Positions 17,114 to 25,027 of a stretch of 64,000 nt of DNA are shown one piece after another. A program made the translations under genes and the position numbers. How positions within the stretch are numbered: the stretch's first letter is position 1; each line of letters begins with the position of its first letter. This DNA comes from Caldilineaceae bacterium (GTDB lineage Bacteria > Chloroflexota > Anaerolineae > Caldilineales > Caldilineaceae), in contig JAHBVH010000033.1 in NCBI GenBank assembly GCA_019637645.1, positions 26,760 to 90,759 of the forward strand. Direction: 5' to 3'. Below the pieces are notes generated by a model. That model ran no database searches. It worked only from the letters and a program-made list of their open reading frames with translations, and was not told where the DNA came from.

Positions 17114-18835
17114 ATGATCGTAGGCGCGCTTGTTGTTGGCGGAACACTCTATGCTGGCGTCCAAGCTTATCAGCAACTCCGGACCAAAGTGCCCGCGCCG
17201 TGGCGGAAATGGTCGTTGCCGCGCCTGCGTGCGCAGCCGCTCCCACAAGCAACGCCCGCTAGCCCCGCCCTACAAAAAGCCAATCAAACATTGGCGCTCT
17301 CTTCGGCGTCCTTGGGCCTGACGGTGACCGCGATTGTTTTGATGCAGCCTCTCCTCAGCGTGGCGACCCTTCCCTTGGTACTCTATGTCTTTGCACCAAC
17401 CTATCGCATGGCCTACCAAGCGTTGGTAAGGGAACGGCGCATTACCAACGCCGTGCTGGATGCAACCCGCATGACCGTCTGTGTGGTCATGGGCTATGCG
17501 CTGATCGGTGCAATCAATGCATGGTTACAGGCGTTCAGCCAACGGATTGGCGTTCAGGCCGATGACGAACTACAGCAAATCCTAACCCGGCTGATGGGCG
17601 AGACAGAGACCGCCATTTGGCTCTACCGCAATGGGGCGGAAGTCGAGGCGCGCCTAGCCGATGTGAAGAGCGGTGATGTGGTTGTGATTGGCCCTGGTGA
17701 TGCTGTGCCTGCCACAGGGGTGGTTATCTATGGGACAGCCCAAGTGGATCAGCGGCTTGCCTTGGGTGAAAGCCTGCCAGTGGAAAAGCAGAGTGGGGAT
17801 CGAGTGGCTGCCGCAACAATAGTCCAACGGGGCCGTCTCTATGTGCAACTGGAACAAGCACCACCGCCGCCCTTGGCGACAATGGTTCGCACCTTGTTAG
17901 AAGAGACGCCCACTCACACGACCTATGCGCAAGCCTGGGGCGAACAGCAGGCAAATCGCATGGCCCCAAGGATGTTTGCGGCCTTTTTTCTGACGCTGCC
18001 TCTGCTCGGGGTCAATCATGCTGCCGCCTTCCTCTGTACGGGCTTTGGCGCACACATGCGGACGCTCGGCCCACTGGCGGTCCGCCGTTTTATCGGGCAA
18101 GCGGCCCAAGCTGGGTTGTTGATCAAAGATCCGCGGGCATTAGAAGCCGCCAATCTGGTCAATACGGTGATCTTTAACGCTGATCTGCTGGCCGACCCTA
18201 CCCTACGGGGCCAGGCAAAAACGCTACTCCATCACTTGCGCCAACGACCGTGGTTGATGGAGGGAATAACGCCCCATCGCTTTGCCGCCTATGTATTGGT
18301 CAAGAACGATGAGGAGGCTGCTCGTCAGCTCGTCGCCGAAGTGGGCTTGGATGATTATCTGCTTGAACCTTCGAGCCTGGGGCAAGCGACCTTGGTCGAG
18401 CGGCTGCAAACAGGGGGAAGACGTATCTGTTATGTGGGCCAAGGGGAGACCGACGCCCCCGTCATGCAAAAAGCCAGCGTAGCCATCGCGCTGCGCGCGC
18501 TCGCCACTGCCCAAACAACACCCGCCCATGTATTGCTGCTCGACAACAATCTGCTGGCGATTGAATCGTTCTTTCGCTTCGCCACTGCCTTTGGGGCCAA
18601 ACAAGGCGTCAGCCTACTCGCACCGATTGGGCTAGATATTCTGGATCTCTTTACCACCTTGGTTTTACAGTTTGGTCTGATCTATTCTGTTTTATTCAAC
18701 TATAGTGGTCTATTGTTGGGGGCTTTTTATGCCAATGCGCCCTCTCTGGGGGAAGCGCTGCCCGATCCTACGCCAGCCACCGATTTTGCCGGGCCTGCCT
18801 TTCCCGCGCCGACTGCGACCACCCAACCTACCTAA
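17114..18835 (+). CDS. Catalytically degenerate P-type ATPase homologue
   Basis: Colinear with heavy-metal P1B-type ATPases but with every catalytic motif altered. Membrane segments lie near residues 1-20, 60-105, 115-145, 275-310 and 500-545, and the actuator domain at about 155-245. TGE is Leu217-Gly-Glu, the CPC metal motif is Cys308-Thr-Gly, the phosphorylated Asp of DKTGT is Asn355 (IFNADLL) and GDGxND is GQGETD (442-447). Only about 88 residues separate positions 355 and 443, so most of the ATP-binding domain is missing. The frame is intact over 573 codons with an AAGGA ribosome site, which suggests a selected pseudo-enzyme rather than a decaying gene. Followed after 6 bases by the phosphopantetheinyl transferase. 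Confidence 0.8.
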   Translation: MIVGALVVGGTLYAGVQAYQQLRTKVPAPWRKWSLPRLRAQPLPQATPASPALQKANQTLALSSASLGLTVTAIVLMQPLLSVATLPLVLYVFAPTYRMAYQALVRERRITNAVLDATRMTVCVVMGYALIGAINAWLQAFSQRIGVQADDELQQILTRLMGETETAIWLYRNGAEVEARLADVKSGDVVVIGPGDAVPATGVVIYGTAQVDQRLALGESLPVEKQSGDRVAAATIVQRGRLYVQLEQAPPPPLATMVRTLLEETPTHTTYAQAWGEQQANRMAPRMFAAFFLTLPLLGVNHAAAFLCTGFGAHMRTLGPLAVRRFIGQAAQAGLLIKDPRALEAANLVNTVIFNADLLADPTLRGQAKTLLHHLRQRPWLMEGITPHRFAAYVLVKNDEEAARQLVAEVGLDDYLLEPSSLGQATLVERLQTGGRRICYVGQGETDAPVMQKASVAIALRALATAQTTPAHVLLLDNNLLAIESFFRFATAFGAKQGVSLLAPIGLDILDLFTTLVLQFGLIYSVLFNYSGLLLGAFYANAPSLGEALPDPTPATDFAGPAFPAPTATTQPT

Positions 18836-18841
18836 CGCACC

Positions 18842-19612
18842 ATGAGCTTATTGGAGTCGCTCTTAACCGCTGCTATCAACGCTGTGCCATCCCCACTGCT
18901 CTCCACTGCCTTTCCCATCAATGCCGATGAGGTATCTGTATGGCAAGTGACACTGGATCAACCACAAGCCGTTGTGAGCCAACTGCGCATTTTGCTGAGT
19001 GAAGACGAGGTGCAGCGCGCGGCACGCTTTCATTTTCCTGCCGATCAACGGCGCTACATCGTTGGCCGCGGCACGCTGCGTTTACTCTTGGGCTCCTATC
19101 TCCAAACCGCGCCAGAAGCACTCTGCTTTCAGTACAACGACTACGGTAAGCCCGCTTTGGCAACAGCGTCCCCCACTCTGCCTATCCATTTTAATGTGTC
19201 GCACAGTGGTGAGATAGCGCTCTTTGCCATCAATCAGCACTATCCCCTCGGCGTAGATATTGAGCAGATTCGGACGAACCTGGATTGGCAGGCGTTGACC
19301 AATCATGTCTTCTCGGCCCATGAACAGCGCGCCCTGGCTGCACTACCCGCCGTAGCGCAACTGCCAGCCTTTTTCCGCTGCTGGGCGCGCAAAGAAGCCT
19401 TTATCAAAGGCCGTGGGGTGGGACTTTCGCTCGGTCTCGATCAATTTGATGTAACCTTAGCCCCCACCGAGCCGCCCCAACTCCTTGCGACCCGGGACGA
19501 TCCAACGGACGCGAGTCGCTGGACCTTGGCCGATTTGCCCTGCCCTGTTGGCTATGTTGCCGCGGTTGCCGTAGCAGCCCATGGGTGGCGCTCCACCTAT
19601 ACAGTGCTATAA
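18842..19612 (+). CDS. Sfp-type 4'-phosphopantetheinyl transferase
   Basis: Transfers the phosphopantetheine arm of CoA to a serine on carrier proteins. The magnesium motif GVDIE is at 137-141 and WARKEAFIKG starts at Trp181; FNVSHSG near residue 118 completes the family signature. At 256 residues it is of the Sfp/Gsp two-lobe class used by NRPS and PKS systems. It starts 6 bases after the ATPase-like gene. There is no NRPS, PKS or carrier protein in the window, so its partner lies elsewhere. Confidence 0.92.
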   Translation: MSLLESLLTAAINAVPSPLLSTAFPINADEVSVWQVTLDQPQAVVSQLRILLSEDEVQRAARFHFPADQRRYIVGRGTLRLLLGSYLQTAPEALCFQYNDYGKPALATASPTLPIHFNVSHSGEIALFAINQHYPLGVDIEQIRTNLDWQALTNHVFSAHEQRALAALPAVAQLPAFFRCWARKEAFIKGRGVGLSLGLDQFDVTLAPTEPPQLLATRDDPTDASRWTLADLPCPVGYVAAVAVAAHGWRSTYTVL

Positions 19613-19657
19613 GCAAGCGTTGTATGCCCAGATACCTTCACCCAAAGGAGATGCGGA

Positions 19658-20440
19658 ATGAGTATTGATCGTTGGCTGCGCCGCCTGCGGCCACAGTTGC
19701 AAGTGCGGCTGCGCCTCTTTTGTTTTCCTTTTGCTGGGGGCAGTGCTAGCGCCTATCGCCCTTGGGTGGCCCCTCTGGCGGCTTTGTGCCCAGAGGTCGA
19801 ACTGTGTGCGGTGCAGCTGCCTGGCCGGGAGAACCGCTTGGCCGAAGCCCCTTTCACTCAGATGGCCCCGCTGGTTGAGACGCTAGCCCCCCTGTTACGT
19901 CCCCTCATAGACGACTCTCCCTTTGTCTTCTTTGGCCATAGTATGGGGGCTAACATTGCCTATGAGCTGGCCCAGACCTTGCAACGTATTGGCGCGCCGC
20001 CCCCGCTGCACCTCTTTGTGTCGGCCCGCCGCGCCCCATCGCTGCCTGATCGGAACCCGCCCCTGCATCATCTACCGCCGGATGAATTGCTACAGGCCAT
20101 TGGTCAGCGCTATGGGAATATGCCAGCAGCACTTTTACAAAATGAGGAATTAAAAGCCATCTATCTGCCACTCTTGCGCGCGGATTTTGCCATGGTAGAA
20201 AGCTATGAACCGAGTACGTTAACGCCACTCGCCTGCCCCATCACCGCTTTGGGCGGCGATGCTGATCCCATTGTAACCCAGGCTGAGCTACTGGCTTGGC
20301 GTCCCTTGACGAGCAAGGCGTTTGCCTTCCATCTTTTTGCAGGTGATCACTTCTATGTTCAGAAACAGCTAACGCCGCTGATCCAGCAGATTGCCACTAC
20401 CCTTGATCTAGTCACTTTGTCGGACCCTACAGGAAGGTAG
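19658..20440 (+). CDS. Type II thioesterase (GrsT/RifR-like)
   Basis: Alpha/beta hydrolase that typically clears misprimed carrier proteins in NRPS/PKS assembly lines. FCFPFAGGSASAYRPW at the start, the nucleophile elbow GHSMG (Ser95), Asp203 in GGDADPIV and His231 in GDHFY make up the catalytic set, and the 260-residue length is normal. AAAGGAGATGCGGA precedes the ATG. Pairing with the adjacent phosphopantetheinyl transferase indicates a carrier-protein pathway, although no synthase is nearby. Confidence 0.9.
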   Translation: MSIDRWLRRLRPQLQVRLRLFCFPFAGGSASAYRPWVAPLAALCPEVELCAVQLPGRENRLAEAPFTQMAPLVETLAPLLRPLIDDSPFVFFGHSMGANIAYELAQTLQRIGAPPPLHLFVSARRAPSLPDRNPPLHHLPPDELLQAIGQRYGNMPAALLQNEELKAIYLPLLRADFAMVESYEPSTLTPLACPITALGGDADPIVTQAELLAWRPLTSKAFAFHLFAGDHFYVQKQLTPLIQQIATTLDLVTLSDPTGR

Positions 20441-20860
20441 TGGGAGAAGGCAAGTACGGCATCTGTTCCACGTTCATCCCACATTTGCTTGATATAGTGG
20501 CGCTGAAGAATGGATATCCATGGCTTCCCCTCGCTTGCTAGCCCGTGCTTCTAGTAAAACGCTGGGGAGTGGGTATATAATATAGGACTTACGCCGACCC
20601 AAACATGACCAGTTTGCAAAACCGGCCAGCGTTCTCGGCAACACCTGCTGCTTGCGTAAATTGCCCTTGGGTCGATCGCTTAGGGGCCTACAGGGCTCAT
20701 GGCCTGTGTGAGTTAGGCCAACGACCAACAACCTAGCAGACCCTGCTCACACTTTTGTTGATAAATGTATCCGGCTTGCCCAACCCAATCTAAGGGTCGT
20801 TGGCTATGGCGATGCCCGTCGGCTAGGCCGCTTTTCCAAGGATAGAGCAAGGAAGATGTT
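20441..20860 (+). other. 420-base intergenic region with repeat copy
   Basis: No gene recognised. It holds a decayed CCTGACAGG-family copy at 20581-20631 and several GGCC-bounded short inverted repeats around 20685-20725. A promoter for the downstream actuator-like gene is likely but not clear. Confidence 0.45.
20581..20631. repeat. Decayed palindrome copy with ATAGGACTTACG leader
   Basis: ATAGGACTTACG is followed by arms TGACCAGTTT and AAACCGGCCA around GCA, two mismatches from a perfect inverted repeat. The order and spacing match the copies at 16976 and 28811. Confidence 0.65.
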
Positions 20861-21700
20861 ATGGTGATCACCAATCTACTCGTGGCTGGCAGTCTACTCT
20901 ATGCTGGCGCAAAGACGGTGGCGGAACAACGTCTGCCAGCCAAGCGACGACCGCACGCAGAGGCGGCCCAGAGTGATTCACTGCTGGCTTCTTCTCCTAC
21001 GGTAGAGCTTGAACAAGGCCCTACCCAGCCCTATGGCCTACCCTTGGCAGAGCGACGGCAGCGCGCGGTTGCGGCCACGTCGTTTTGGCTTGCGGTTGGT
21101 GGCCTCTTCTTCACCCCACTCACGGCTGTCAGCATTCCGTTGACGATCTATAGCACTGTGCCAATTCTGGAAGCCGGTTGCCGTTCACTCTATGTGGAAG
21201 GGCGCTTGAAGCCATCGGTGATCAATTCGATCTTGCTCGCCAGCACTTTAGTGACCGAAAACTATCTGCCGGCGGCGACCATTGCCTGGCTACACCATAC
21301 GTTTCGTCATCTAGGCCGCCGTGCCCAGTTGGCTGGTGAACAGATGAGTGCTGAAATTAACAACGAATTGGGCGACTTAGTGCGCCAGGTCATGGGCGGC
21401 GCGCCAAGTTCTGTCTGGATCGTGCGCGAACCCGATTCGGCCACCCCCTATGAAGTCAAAGTACCCTTTGCTGACTTAAAAGTCGGTGATCACATTGTTG
21501 TGAACCGTGGGGAGTTTATCCCCGCTGATGGGGTGATCGTGGCCGGCACGGCGAATGTGAACCTCCTGTTGCTCACCCGTTCACCCATGCCGCTTGTGGT
21601 AGGGATTGGCGATAGTGTGGCGGCGACCACCTTTGTGATCGAGGGGCGTATTCAAGTGCAAGTGCAACAACTGCGTCCAACTGAACCAGACGCGGTCTAA
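20861..21700 (+). CDS. Actuator-domain-only P-type ATPase relative
   Basis: The start (MVITNLLVAGSLLYAGAKT) matches that of the 17114 gene, so the two are paralogous. Two hydrophobic regions (about 70-105 and 120-145) are followed by an actuator-like domain: VPFADLKVGDHIVVNRGEFIPADGVIVAGTANV, then LLLLTRSPMP in place of LTGESLP (residues 235-244), then IGDSVAATTFVIEGRIQVQV. The protein ends there at 279 residues, with no phosphorylation or nucleotide domain. TGE is lost, so dephosphorylation chemistry is impossible. It probably acts as a structural or regulatory membrane subunit, perhaps with the 17114 product. Confidence 0.7.
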   Translation: MVITNLLVAGSLLYAGAKTVAEQRLPAKRRPHAEAAQSDSLLASSPTVELEQGPTQPYGLPLAERRQRAVAATSFWLAVGGLFFTPLTAVSIPLTIYSTVPILEAGCRSLYVEGRLKPSVINSILLASTLVTENYLPAATIAWLHHTFRHLGRRAQLAGEQMSAEINNELGDLVRQVMGGAPSSVWIVREPDSATPYEVKVPFADLKVGDHIVVNRGEFIPADGVIVAGTANVNLLLLTRSPMPLVVGIGDSVAATTFVIEGRIQVQVQQLRPTEPDAV

Positions 21701-21765
21701 GCCGGGTGCTACCGGGCGCTTTTTTACAAAATCGCTAACCAGATAGCAGAAAGACGAAGGAAAGC

Positions 21766-22539
21766 ATGGCAGCCCTCGAAGCATTAGCCGCCTCCCCATT
21801 CTATCCCGCTCTGTTAACTATCGGGGTTGTTCTCCTGGTGGGTGGGCTGTTGGGCCTAGTGTCCGGGCTAGTACGCTGGTTGCTCCAACGGCTGGCTCCT
21901 ACTTGGATCACCCCCATCGTTGTGGGGCTACAGAGTTTGGTTTGGTTGGGTGGCGTGGCCTTGCTGGTGTGGCGGTTGCAGAGCGATGCCATTACCAGCT
22001 TGTTGGCTGTCACGCTCTTGCTGCTGGTGGCACTGGCCTTTCGCACCGGTAACCTCATTAGCGACGGCGTTGCCACGTTTCGTATCCGTACCTTCGGCTA
22101 CTATCACAAAGGCGATTGGCTGACGTTGCAGAATGGGGTGCAAGGGGCCGTGGTGGCTATCCGCCCTTTCAGCACCTTGCTGCAAACCGCGCAACGCGAA
22201 CAATGGATCGTCAACAATAGCCTGGTCATTGCAGGCCCTCTATTAGTCCATCCACCTGGTCTCGCACCGCAGGCTGCTAGGCGTGCAGATGCTGTCGAGC
22301 CTGGGCGCCAAGGCGCTCTGGCAATGGGAGAGCTGGACGAAGCCGGTCTCGCTTTAGCTACACCGCTGCCCTTGCAGGCCCACTCTAGCCCTGTGCAGCG
22401 AGGCGCGGACAATAGCGACAGGCCGCTGGGCCTGCCACAAGCCGCCGGCAATGGCCTGCCCGTGGCTCCCACGGCCCAGCGGATTGCGCCCTTGGCACGG
22501 CGTACAAAATTGGGTAAGATCTCGATAAAATCGTTTTAG
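21766..22539 (+). CDS. MscS-like membrane protein, truncated beta domain
   Basis: Three hydrophobic segments (about 13-35, 45-68, 75-95) are followed by a stretch with the MscS pore-to-beta pattern: ALAFRTGNLISDGVATFRIRTF, then YYHKGDWLTLQNGVQGAVVAIRPFSTLLQT and an NNSLVIAGPLL near the asparagine-rich turn. The alpha/beta vestibule domain of MscS is absent; instead the last 80 residues are low-complexity and rich in Ala, Pro and Arg. It is likely to sit in the inner membrane. Whether it still conducts ions cannot be told. In the same rightward cluster as the two ATPase-like genes. Confidence 0.6.
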   Translation: MAALEALAASPFYPALLTIGVVLLVGGLLGLVSGLVRWLLQRLAPTWITPIVVGLQSLVWLGGVALLVWRLQSDAITSLLAVTLLLLVALAFRTGNLISDGVATFRIRTFGYYHKGDWLTLQNGVQGAVVAIRPFSTLLQTAQREQWIVNNSLVIAGPLLVHPPGLAPQAARRADAVEPGRQGALAMGELDEAGLALATPLPLQAHSSPVQRGADNSDRPLGLPQAAGNGLPVAPTAQRIAPLARRTKLGKISIKSF

Positions 22540-22607
22540 ATACACCTTACATATTTATTTTTAACCTTCGTTACCGCCGATGTCCATAGAGTAGAGGAAG
22601 GGTTGCT

Positions 22608-23276
22608 ATGTTCTTCTTGTTTGGGGTACTTGTGGTGCTGGCTGTGATTGGGATGTTCTGGCGCAGGCGCTACCAGCAACAGCAGCGCCAGAAGGCACTC
22701 CGCGAACTGCGGCGTTGGATCGGGGAACATACGGCCATTGATCCAACGTTACAGCGCTGGGTGGCTGGACTTTCGCCTGCCGAGACGCATGTTTTGCTCG
22801 ATCTATTAAATGGCTATTGTACGAGTCTCAACTGGGAGCTTTCTTGGTTATTTAGCCATCATTTGGAAAAAACGCCCGTGTTGAAGCAAGCCCTAGAAGA
22901 AGGGCTTGTGGCCTATGCCAATTCAATCCTGGCTTCTTTGCAATTGATAGACGACGTCCATGCCTACCGCACCTACGTGGCGCTGACCCAAAAACCAGCC
23001 GGTAAGCGGCAATTTGCCTTGATCCAGAAATTATACAAAACCTTTGGCGAGCGTGGTGTGATTGTCCCCGTCAAGGCCAAGCGGCGTTGGTTGAGCCGCC
23101 AGCCAACCCGGAAACAGCAGATTGCCGCCGTGATTAGTGCATTTGATCAAGATTCGGCGCTGGCGATGGATACCTTAAAGCTGCTACTGGTTGATGAAGC
23201 GCTGAGCGAAGTCAGACAAGTGGTGACGGCCATGCCCCGCTCTACCCAATTAGCACCACTAGGCGCAGGGGTATAA
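22608..23276 (+). CDS. Hypothetical single-pass membrane protein
   Basis: I do not recognise a family. Residues 1-18 form a membrane anchor (FFLFGVLVVLAVIGMFW) followed by a very basic, Gln-rich stretch (RRRYQQQQRQ) that should be cytoplasmic. The remaining 190 residues are mostly predicted helix with no Cys and no obvious catalytic motif. GAAGGGTTGCT is a usable ribosome site. Its place between the MscS-like and HhH membrane genes suggests a role with them. Confidence 0.6.
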   Translation: MFFLFGVLVVLAVIGMFWRRRYQQQQRQKALRELRRWIGEHTAIDPTLQRWVAGLSPAETHVLLDLLNGYCTSLNWELSWLFSHHLEKTPVLKQALEEGLVAYANSILASLQLIDDVHAYRTYVALTQKPAGKRQFALIQKLYKTFGERGVIVPVKAKRRWLSRQPTRKQQIAAVISAFDQDSALAMDTLKLLLVDEALSEVRQVVTAMPRSTQLAPLGAGV

Positions 23277-23391
23277 ACCGTACAATGTGTTTCACCGGAT
23301 GCGAGCGCGCTCAGGCTTTCTGAACGCTTCCGCGCACTGAGCCAACCCGCAATGGGGTTGATTGGACCTTACACCGCAGGAGAGACCGCAC

Positions 23392-24183
23392 ATGATCAAT
23401 CGTGAGCAACAAACAGAGTGGCAAATGACGGGTAAAGCGCTCTTGTCGCAATGGGAAACTTTCTATCAAGAGCACCGGAGCACCATCCATACGGTGGGTA
23501 TTATTGCCCTTGCTGGCGCTACCGGTACTGCCATTGGGTTCATGGTCGGTAAGGGGTTATTCGCTGTGAAAGGGGTCGCGGTTGCCAAAGCTAGTACAAC
23601 CCAAGCCATGCTGATCGACCCTACAGCCGCCGCCGCGACGCTCAAGGGGGCCGTAACCATGGTGGGGAACACCGCAACGCAGGGTGCTGCCTTGGTGGAT
23701 AAGGTGACCGCGCTGCTGAATACCCTCTCTACCAATGCCATTCCGCTAACGGCAGGGGCTGTTGGCGGGAGTGTGGCGGGGGTGGGCGTGACCCGCAGCC
23801 AAGTGCGCCAAGTGCAAGCCAAGCTTGATGAGCAAGCGGTACAAACCGCCGCGGCGCAGGCCGAAGTGGCGCGGGTCCAAAGTGAGTTAGCCACCGCGGT
23901 AGCCGATCTGGCTGGATGGCAACTCAAGACGGCTCCACCCATTGCCGACCGCCTGGAAGATATTCGCGGCATTGGTCAGGTCATGGCGCAACGGCTGCTC
24001 GCCGCCGGGATTGTGACCTTCGCCGACCTTGCGGCACAGACCCCCGCCCAAATCCGGGCTATTATCGGCACGGGGCGCGCTGCCGCGATGATGAACCCTG
24101 AAGCCTGGATTGCCGAAGCACAGCAACGCGTGGCGGCTAGCACTCCGCCCCCCAATACCGCAGAAGCCCCACCTAGTGCATAG
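23392..24183 (+). CDS. Membrane protein with C-terminal helix-hairpin-helix domain
   Basis: Start chosen at 23392, which has AGGAGAG 10 bases upstream; an in-frame ATG at 23362 lacks one. One hydrophobic segment near residues 35-60 (TVGIIALAGATGTAIGFMVG) and a Gly/Ala-rich one near 120-140 are followed by a coiled coil (VRQVQAKLDEQAVQTAAAQAEV...) and then DRLEDIRGIGQVMAQRLLAAGI with TFADLAAQTPAQI. The latter is the HHH_5-like fold seen in many small proteins of unknown role (DUF4332-like) and in DNA-binding proteins. Function unknown. Confidence 0.65.
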   Translation: MINREQQTEWQMTGKALLSQWETFYQEHRSTIHTVGIIALAGATGTAIGFMVGKGLFAVKGVAVAKASTTQAMLIDPTAAAATLKGAVTMVGNTATQGAALVDKVTALLNTLSTNAIPLTAGAVGGSVAGVGVTRSQVRQVQAKLDEQAVQTAAAQAEVARVQSELATAVADLAGWQLKTAPPIADRLEDIRGIGQVMAQRLLAAGIVTFADLAAQTPAQIRAIIGTGRAAAMMNPEAWIAEAQQRVAASTPPPNTAEAPPSA

Positions 24184-24199
24184 CTCTCTAATCGTTTCG

Positions 24200-24254
24200 A
24201 TAGGACTTGGGCAAACGAGATTTTCGCAACCTGCATCAAAACCGGTCCGGTTTG
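24200..24254. repeat. Decayed palindrome copy
   Basis: ATAGGACTTGG at 24200 and the short palindrome AAACCGGTCCGGTTT at 24238-24252 resemble the leader and core of the dispersed family. It lies between the HhH gene and the SGNH hydrolase. Confidence 0.5.
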
Positions 24255-24314
24255 GAACCGTGTAAGCTCTTCGCCAGCTCCGAACAAGCAAGTGATGGAT
24301 CAAGAAAGTGATAG

Positions 24315-24977
24315 ATGATGAGTGACCGTGAACATTATCTGCTGGATGTGATCCAGGAGATGCTCAAAACCTGGCCGAATAACCGCATGGTCAATATTGT
24401 TTGCCATGGTCATAGTGTCCCCGCTGGCTACTTTACTACGCCGATTGTCGATTCGTTGCATGCCTATCCCCATCTCCTCTTTGTCGGCTTGAAAGAGCGT
24501 TTCGCCCATGCCGTGCTGAACGTGATCGTCACCGCGATTGGCGGGGAAAATGCCGAAGCGGGCGCTGCTCGCTTTGCACGCGATGTTCTCTGTCACCAGC
24601 CTGCGGTTGTGACCATTGATTACGCCCTCAATGATCGGGATCTCGGGCTGGCGCGCGCCGAACGTGCTTGGCGTCAGATGATCGAACAGGCGCTGGCAAG
24701 TGGGGTCAAGGTGATCCTCCTGACGCCTACCCACGATGTGATGACACTGCGCTGGGGTGATCCCAAATGGGCAACGGAACTGCCCAAACACGCCGAGCAG
24801 ATTCGCCGCCTTGCCACTGACTATGCCGTCGGCCTTGCCGATAGCCACCGCGCCTTTCAACACTATATCGACCTCGGCGGCGATGTCACCGACCTCCTCT
24901 CCCACGTCAACCATCCCAACCACGAAGGCCATCGCCTCGTCGCCCGCGAACTGTTGCGCTGGTTCCCAGCTCAGTAA
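24315..24977 (+). CDS. SGNH/GDSL-like hydrolase
   Basis: The four SGNH blocks are visible: the nucleophile Ser34 in CHGHSVPAG, the oxyanion Gly in IGGENAE, Asn106-Asp107 in YALND, and a C-terminal His in SHVNHPNHEGH. Such enzymes are esterases, lipases or carbohydrate deacetylases. There is no signal peptide, so it should be cytoplasmic. The first Met (24315) and the next codon (24318) are equally possible. Last gene in the rightward cluster that begins at 17114; a lipid or acyl substrate would fit the neighbouring carrier-protein genes, but that is inference. Confidence 0.8.
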   Translation: MMSDREHYLLDVIQEMLKTWPNNRMVNIVCHGHSVPAGYFTTPIVDSLHAYPHLLFVGLKERFAHAVLNVIVTAIGGENAEAGAARFARDVLCHQPAVVTIDYALNDRDLGLARAERAWRQMIEQALASGVKVILLTPTHDVMTLRWGDPKWATELPKHAEQIRRLATDYAVGLADSHRAFQHYIDLGGDVTDLLSHVNHPNHEGHRLVARELLRWFPAQ

Positions 24978-25027
24978 GACAGGGGGCAGAATCTGACTTG
25001 CTGTCCTCTGACTTACGGTCCCACTAA

